This document shows positions 5,506-8,079 of a stretch of 8,079 nt of DNA, piece after piece. Position 1 is the first letter of the stretch; every line of letters starts with the position of its first letter. Where the stretch lies: NCBI GenBank assembly GCA_937889485.1, contig CALAPG010000094.1:1-8079 (forward strand), in the 5' to 3' direction. The position numbers and the translations under genes are program-made. The DNA comes from an uncultured Moraxella sp. (lineage in GTDB: Bacteria > Pseudomonadota > Gammaproteobacteria > Pseudomonadales > Moraxellaceae). The notes below the pieces were generated by a model that was given only the letters and a program-made list of their open reading frames with translations, made no database searches and was not told the DNA's origin.

Positions 5506-6585
5506 ATGATGAGCTTATCTCTTTTTTTTACTCAGCGCATAAACCCGTGGTTTGTGGCAAAAGTTAGTCTCGCTGCAGGCATAGGCTTGTCACTTAGTGC
5601 ATTGACTGCCTGCCAAAAACCTGCCAATCCCAACCCCCAAGGCGAGGTAAGCGCGTCTGCCAAAAGCAGCGCGTCAGAACCTGCCAGTGCCAATGCGGCT
5701 ACGGTCGTGCCCACTGTCTACGCCACTACCAATGTATGGGGCGCAGTTGCCAAACAAGTAGGCGGTGAGCAGGTCAAGGTAGTGGTAGGCGTGGATGAGT
5801 TGTCGCAAGATCCACACGATTATCAGGCCACCGCCAATGATAAACTAAATATCAGCAAAGCAGCGCTAGTATTGGTTAATGGTGGCGGCTATGATGATTG
5901 GGGTACAAGCTTGGCAAAATCTGTGGAAAACAAGCCCATCATCATCAATGCTGTGCAGATTTCTGGTTTGCAGCCCACCACTGCTAAAGACACGGACGAG
6001 CATGACTCACACCATGAACATGACGAACACCCTGGCGCGCATGCCCATGCCCATACCCATGGTGATTTTAATGAGCATGTTTTTTACTCAATTGACACCG
6101 CAAAAAAAGTGGCTGAAGCGGTTAATTATCAGCTAGCGCTAGCAGCGCCTGCTAACAAAGCCATATATGCCCAAAATACCCAACAATTCATGCAAGACAT
6201 GGATCGGCTCAAAGCCAAAGCCAAACTTGTCACCCAGCAAAAATCTATGACGGCCTTTGCCACTGAACCTGTTACTGGTTATCTATTAGCAGATATGGGT
6301 ATTCAAGATATCACCCCAAAACCCTATGTGACGCAATCAGAAACCGATGCAGGCGTGTCAGTAAAAGTATTAAATGATAGTAAAGCGATGCTCAGCAACC
6401 ACCAAGTGGGTGTGCTAATTGTCAATGCGCAAACCGAAGATAGCACCTCCAAGCAATTAATCGCCGCTGCCAAAGCAGCAAATGTGGCGGTAGTGCCTGT
6501 GTATGAAACTTTTCCACAAGGGATTGATAGCTATAGTAAATTTATAGAAAAAACCATTGATGACTTTGCCATATTAACTCGCTGA
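5506..6585 (+). CDS. znuA: Zinc ABC transporter substrate-binding lipoprotein ZnuA
   Basis: This periplasmic protein captures zinc and delivers it to the ZnuB permease. It is 359 residues long with a lipoprotein signal ending LSALTAC (Cys36), followed by a Ser/Ala-rich linker to about residue 65. The TroA-type fold shows the metal ligands His104 (DPHDY) and His191 (NEHVFY). A His-rich loop spans 166-185 with nine histidines among Asp/Glu, as is usual for ZnuA. Where many ZnuA proteins place a third histidine there is ATEPVTGYL with Glu254, so the metal site may differ from the standard three-His type. The ATG at 5506 is used because AAGG (5491-5494) is closer to it than to the adjacent ATG at 5509, although the 11-nt spacing is long. 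Transcription probably depends on the Zur box upstream. znuC and znuB follow after a 330-bp gap. Confidence 0.94.
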   Translation: MMSLSLFFTQRINPWFVAKVSLAAGIGLSLSALTACQKPANPNPQGEVSASAKSSASEPASANAATVVPTVYATTNVWGAVAKQVGGEQVKVVVGVDELSQDPHDYQATANDKLNISKAALVLVNGGGYDDWGTSLAKSVENKPIIINAVQISGLQPTTAKDTDEHDSHHEHDEHPGAHAHAHTHGDFNEHVFYSIDTAKKVAEAVNYQLALAAPANKAIYAQNTQQFMQDMDRLKAKAKLVTQQKSMTAFATEPVTGYLLADMGIQDITPKPYVTQSETDAGVSVKVLNDSKAMLSNHQVGVLIVNAQTEDSTSKQLIAAAKAANVAVVPVYETFPQGIDSYSKFIEKTIDDFAILTR

Positions 6586-6652
6586 GTTTAAGCAGTGAAT
6601 AAGGCTGGATGATACCTCATGTGAGCGCACCCTAACTAACCCACGCGCCAGC

Positions 6653-6679
6653 AAGCTATACCGTGTTTTGGTATCGCTT
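6653..6679 (+). terminator. Imperfect hairpin after znuA, weak terminator candidate
   Basis: AAGCTATACC (6653-6662) and GGTATCGCTT (6670-6679) pair at nine of ten positions around a 7-nt loop, 68 bp after the znuA stop. Only a short T stretch follows, so termination would be partial at best. Confidence 0.3.
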
Positions 6680-6694
6680 TGGTATGAGATAGCC

Positions 6695-6705
6695 TATAAT
6701 ATAAC
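6695..6705 (+). promoter_or_regulatory. Degenerate Zur-like site and -10 box upstream of znuC
   Basis: TATAATATAAC repeats the 11-bp core of the strong Zur box at 5427-5445, but the flanking half-site bases (CC before, CGT after) do not fit. It includes a perfect TATAAT (6695-6700). This could be the znuC promoter with weak Zur control, or only an AT-rich chance match; the 35-position partner is poor. Confidence 0.3.
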
Positions 6706-6711
6706 CGTATT

Positions 6712-6740
6712 TTGCCCCGATAACTGCCGACATGGGGCAA
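6712..6740. repeat. TTGCCCC/GGGGCAA inverted repeat
   Basis: A perfect 7-bp stem with a 15-nt loop, extendable to 9 of 10 pairs (6709-6718 with 6734-6743). It sits directly after the Zur-like/-10 site and would be in the 5' leader of a znuC transcript, or at the end of a znuA transcript. No T-tract follows. Function unknown. Confidence 0.45.
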
Positions 6741-6915
6741 TATGGTCTGCCAAGGGCTTGATAAATCTTAATCACGCGCAATCTTGCTTTGATGACAACC
6801 TTTGATTTAACAACCTGTATCCAAAAATAAAGCGTCTGTAAGTTTTAATTAACAACGTGATGTTGTGAATACAGGTGCTAAGACTTGATCGTAACAATAA
6901 CATGACAAGAAAACC

Positions 6916-7698
6916 ATGAAAGACCACTCTAACGCTGTCACCTACGAGTACTGCCAACGTATGCCCATCAATTGTCAACCGCTCTCTCACCCGCCACACA
7001 CCGCCAAGCGACTCTTAAGCGTCAAACAGGCAGGGATGCAATTTGGGCAGCGCCTGCTTTGGCAACACGTTAATTTTTCCATCGTAAGTGGCGAGTTTGT
7101 AGCACTGCTAGGCGCCAATGGTACGGGTAAAACCACCCTGCTACGAAGTGTACTGCAGCTTAACACCTTGACGACAGGTGAAATCCATCTGACGCGCGGC
7201 ATACAAGTTGGCTATGTGCCGCAGTTAAAAGATTTTGAACCCAAATTACCCATTCGTGGTAGAGATTTGGTCAAACTCGGGATTGATGGTGAAAATTATT
7301 TATTTGGTTTTATTAATCCTAAAAGACCCAATGGGCGTTTGTGGCAGTCAAATCGCCAAAAAAAATATTTGGTTGACAAAGCGATTGCAGAAGTAGGGGG
7401 TGAGGCATTTTGTGATGCGCCGCTAAATATGCTGTCTGGCGGTGAGCAGCAGCGCATGCGTATTGCACAAGCACTGGCAGCTGAGCCTGACTTGCTGTTG
7501 ATGGATGAGCCACTCCTTAGTCTAGATGCACCTAGTCAGCAAGTGGTATGTGATATTTTGGCACACCGAAAACACACGCATCAGACAGCCGTACTGATGA
7601 TTAGTCACGAGCTTGAACCTATTAAACCACTCATAGATAAAGTGGTGTATATCAAAAATAGCAGGGCACAGGTGGGTGGCATTGAGATGTTACCCTAG
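6916..7698 (+). CDS. znuC: Zinc ABC transporter ATP-binding protein ZnuC
   Basis: This cytoplasmic ATPase powers zinc import through ZnuB. The 260-residue protein has every ABC motif in order: Walker A GANGTGKT (66-73), Q-loop Gln103 in GYVPQ, signature LSGGEQQR (173-180), Walker B LLLMDEP (193-199), D-loop SLD (202-204), and H-loop His231 in SHE. The GYVPQL segment and its position before a ZnuB-type permease fit a metal-type ABC ATPase. The N-terminus carries about 30 residues before the usual start of the domain; the ATG at 6961 is an alternative start, and neither has a strong ribosome site (a weak AAGAAAA precedes 6916). About 37 residues around 113-150 between Q-loop and signature are Lys/Arg/Asn-rich, a probable insertion in the helical region. 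It is followed by znuB after 73 bp. Confidence 0.94.
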   Translation: MKDHSNAVTYEYCQRMPINCQPLSHPPHTAKRLLSVKQAGMQFGQRLLWQHVNFSIVSGEFVALLGANGTGKTTLLRSVLQLNTLTTGEIHLTRGIQVGYVPQLKDFEPKLPIRGRDLVKLGIDGENYLFGFINPKRPNGRLWQSNRQKKYLVDKAIAEVGGEAFCDAPLNMLSGGEQQRMRIAQALAAEPDLLLMDEPLLSLDAPSQQVVCDILAHRKHTHQTAVLMISHELEPIKPLIDKVVYIKNSRAQVGGIEMLP

Positions 7699-7771
7699 CT
7701 GTCACGGGATGTGATTGAATTGATCTCTACTAAACCTATGATTTAACCTTATAAATAAAGTTGGAATTCGG

Positions 7772-8056
7772 ATGCTTTTGACCGTTTGGCTACATACCAT
7801 CATAAACTTTGATAACTTTACCGAGCTGCTACCGCTGGTATCGACGGCTATTTTGGCAGCCATACTACTTGGGGTGATGGCGGGGTTTATCGGACCGATG
7901 GTGCAGGCGCGTGACATGGCGTTTGCGGTACATGGTACGGCAGAAATTTCTTTTGCAGGGGCGGCGTGTGCGTTGTGGTTAGGGTCGTCTGTGACAATGG
8001 GCGCTATCGTGGGCTCGGTGACGGCAGGCATGATCCTTGGTGTGATGGGTATTGAC
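7772..8056 (+). CDS. znuB: Zinc ABC transporter permease ZnuB, N-terminal fragment
   Basis: The first 95 residues of a multi-spanning inner-membrane permease that carries zinc into the cytoplasm; a full protein has about 260-280. It starts MLLTVWLHTIINF, has a first membrane segment (about residues 20-40, LLPLVSTAILAAILLGVMAGFIG) and the conserved GPMVQARDMAFAVHGTAEISFAGAA stretch. A second hydrophobic region follows (about 68-93). A GGAA sequence 5 nt before the ATG is the likely ribosome site. The gene is not broken in nature: the genomic sequence stops at 8056 and the remaining frame (RSEEHTS) is translated sequencing adapter. It lies 73 bp after znuC and probably shares its transcript. 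Confidence 0.93.
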
Positions 8057-8079
8057 AGATCGGAAGAGCACACGTCTGA
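8057..8079 (+). other. Illumina adapter read-through (artefact)
   Basis: The last 23 bases begin AGATCGGAAGAGC and continue with CACACGTCTGA. From memory of the TruSeq read-1 adapter this is an exact match from its first base. It is laboratory sequence, not part of the organism, and it ends the contig inside znuB. Translated, it gives RSEEHTS, a well-known contaminant peptide. It should be removed before the window is used. Confidence 0.97.

Larger units (their letters stand above)
6586..6915. other. 330-bp non-coding region between znuA and znuC
   Basis: I see no credible gene here; the one minus-strand frame overlapping it lacks any recognisable protein. It contains several inverted repeats: an imperfect hairpin (6653-6662 with 6670-6679), a stem of TTGCCCC with GGGGCAA (6712-6718 and 6734-6740), and ACCTGTAT with ATACAGGT (6813-6820 and 6869-6876) enclosing a small ACAAC/GTTGT hairpin (6852-6866). 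A partial Zur-like core is at 6695-6705. It therefore probably holds the end of the znuA transcript and a separate promoter and leader for znuCB. The zur gene, which sits next to znuC in some relatives, is absent. Confidence 0.6.

Noticed and set aside
6772..6999. Minus-strand open frame in the znuA-znuC gap, considered as a possible zur remnant
   Set aside because: It has no Fur/Zur-family motifs such as the HHH-type region or CxxC, and it overlaps the start of znuC.
7702..8073. Minus-strand open frame of 123 codons at the right end
   Set aside because: It is antisense to znuB and its first residues are translated adapter complement; znuB on the plus strand matches its family well.
8057..8079. 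RSEEHTS read as a genuine ZnuB continuation
   Set aside because: It is translated adapter sequence; real ZnuB proteins continue with further membrane segments.

Overview
The window reads as DNA from a gammaproteobacterium of the Moraxellaceae. A Moraxella osloensis-like or Psychrobacter-like genome is my best guess for roughly 1.87-8.06 kb. The basis is the style of the proteins (QueC, a lipoprotein nuclease, a MipA/OmpV porin-like protein, a Znu zinc importer) and the AT-leaning, GCC/CAA/AAA-rich coding style. The left part (1 to about 1866) carries a urea carboxylase/allophanate hydrolase pair that looks more Acinetobacter-like. It ends abruptly inside the hydrolase, so the window may join two genomic locations or even two organisms. 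The genus assignments are inference.

Layout. On the minus strand, 393-1 is the start of urea carboxylase and 1874-414 is an allophanate hydrolase missing about 130 N-terminal residues, including the catalytic lysine. A small secreted four-cysteine protein (2203-1892) and queC (3022-2312, pre-queuosine pathway) follow on the same strand. Divergent from queC, on the plus strand, are a lipoprotein DNA/RNA non-specific endonuclease (3254-4111) and a 90-residue protein of unknown function (4160-4432). A MipA/OmpV-family outer-membrane protein (5248-4478) converges on the latter. Divergent from it is a plus-strand zinc-uptake locus: znuA (5506-6585), a 330-bp non-coding stretch, znuC (6916-7698) and the first 95 codons of znuB (7772-8056).

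How the genes work together. ZnuA (periplasmic zinc-binding lipoprotein with a His-rich loop), ZnuC (ATPase) and ZnuB (permease) form a high-affinity zinc importer. A near-perfect Zur operator, a 19-bp palindrome centred on 5436, sits between znuA and the divergent mipA-like gene. This is the most informative regulatory signal in the window and raises the possibility that the outer-membrane protein belongs to the zinc-starvation response. Allophanate hydrolase and urea carboxylase together would make the ATP-dependent urea degradation route, but the hydrolase here is truncated.

Sequence integrity. The last 23 bases (8057-8079) are Illumina sequencing adapter, not genomic DNA, so znuB is cut by the end of the contig and its last seven apparent residues are artefactual. 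This also makes an assembly or library chimera at about 1866-1870 a serious possibility. I found no CRISPR array, tRNA, rRNA or transposase. Nothing here amounts to a clearly new system; the best lead is the Zur-linked outer-membrane protein.
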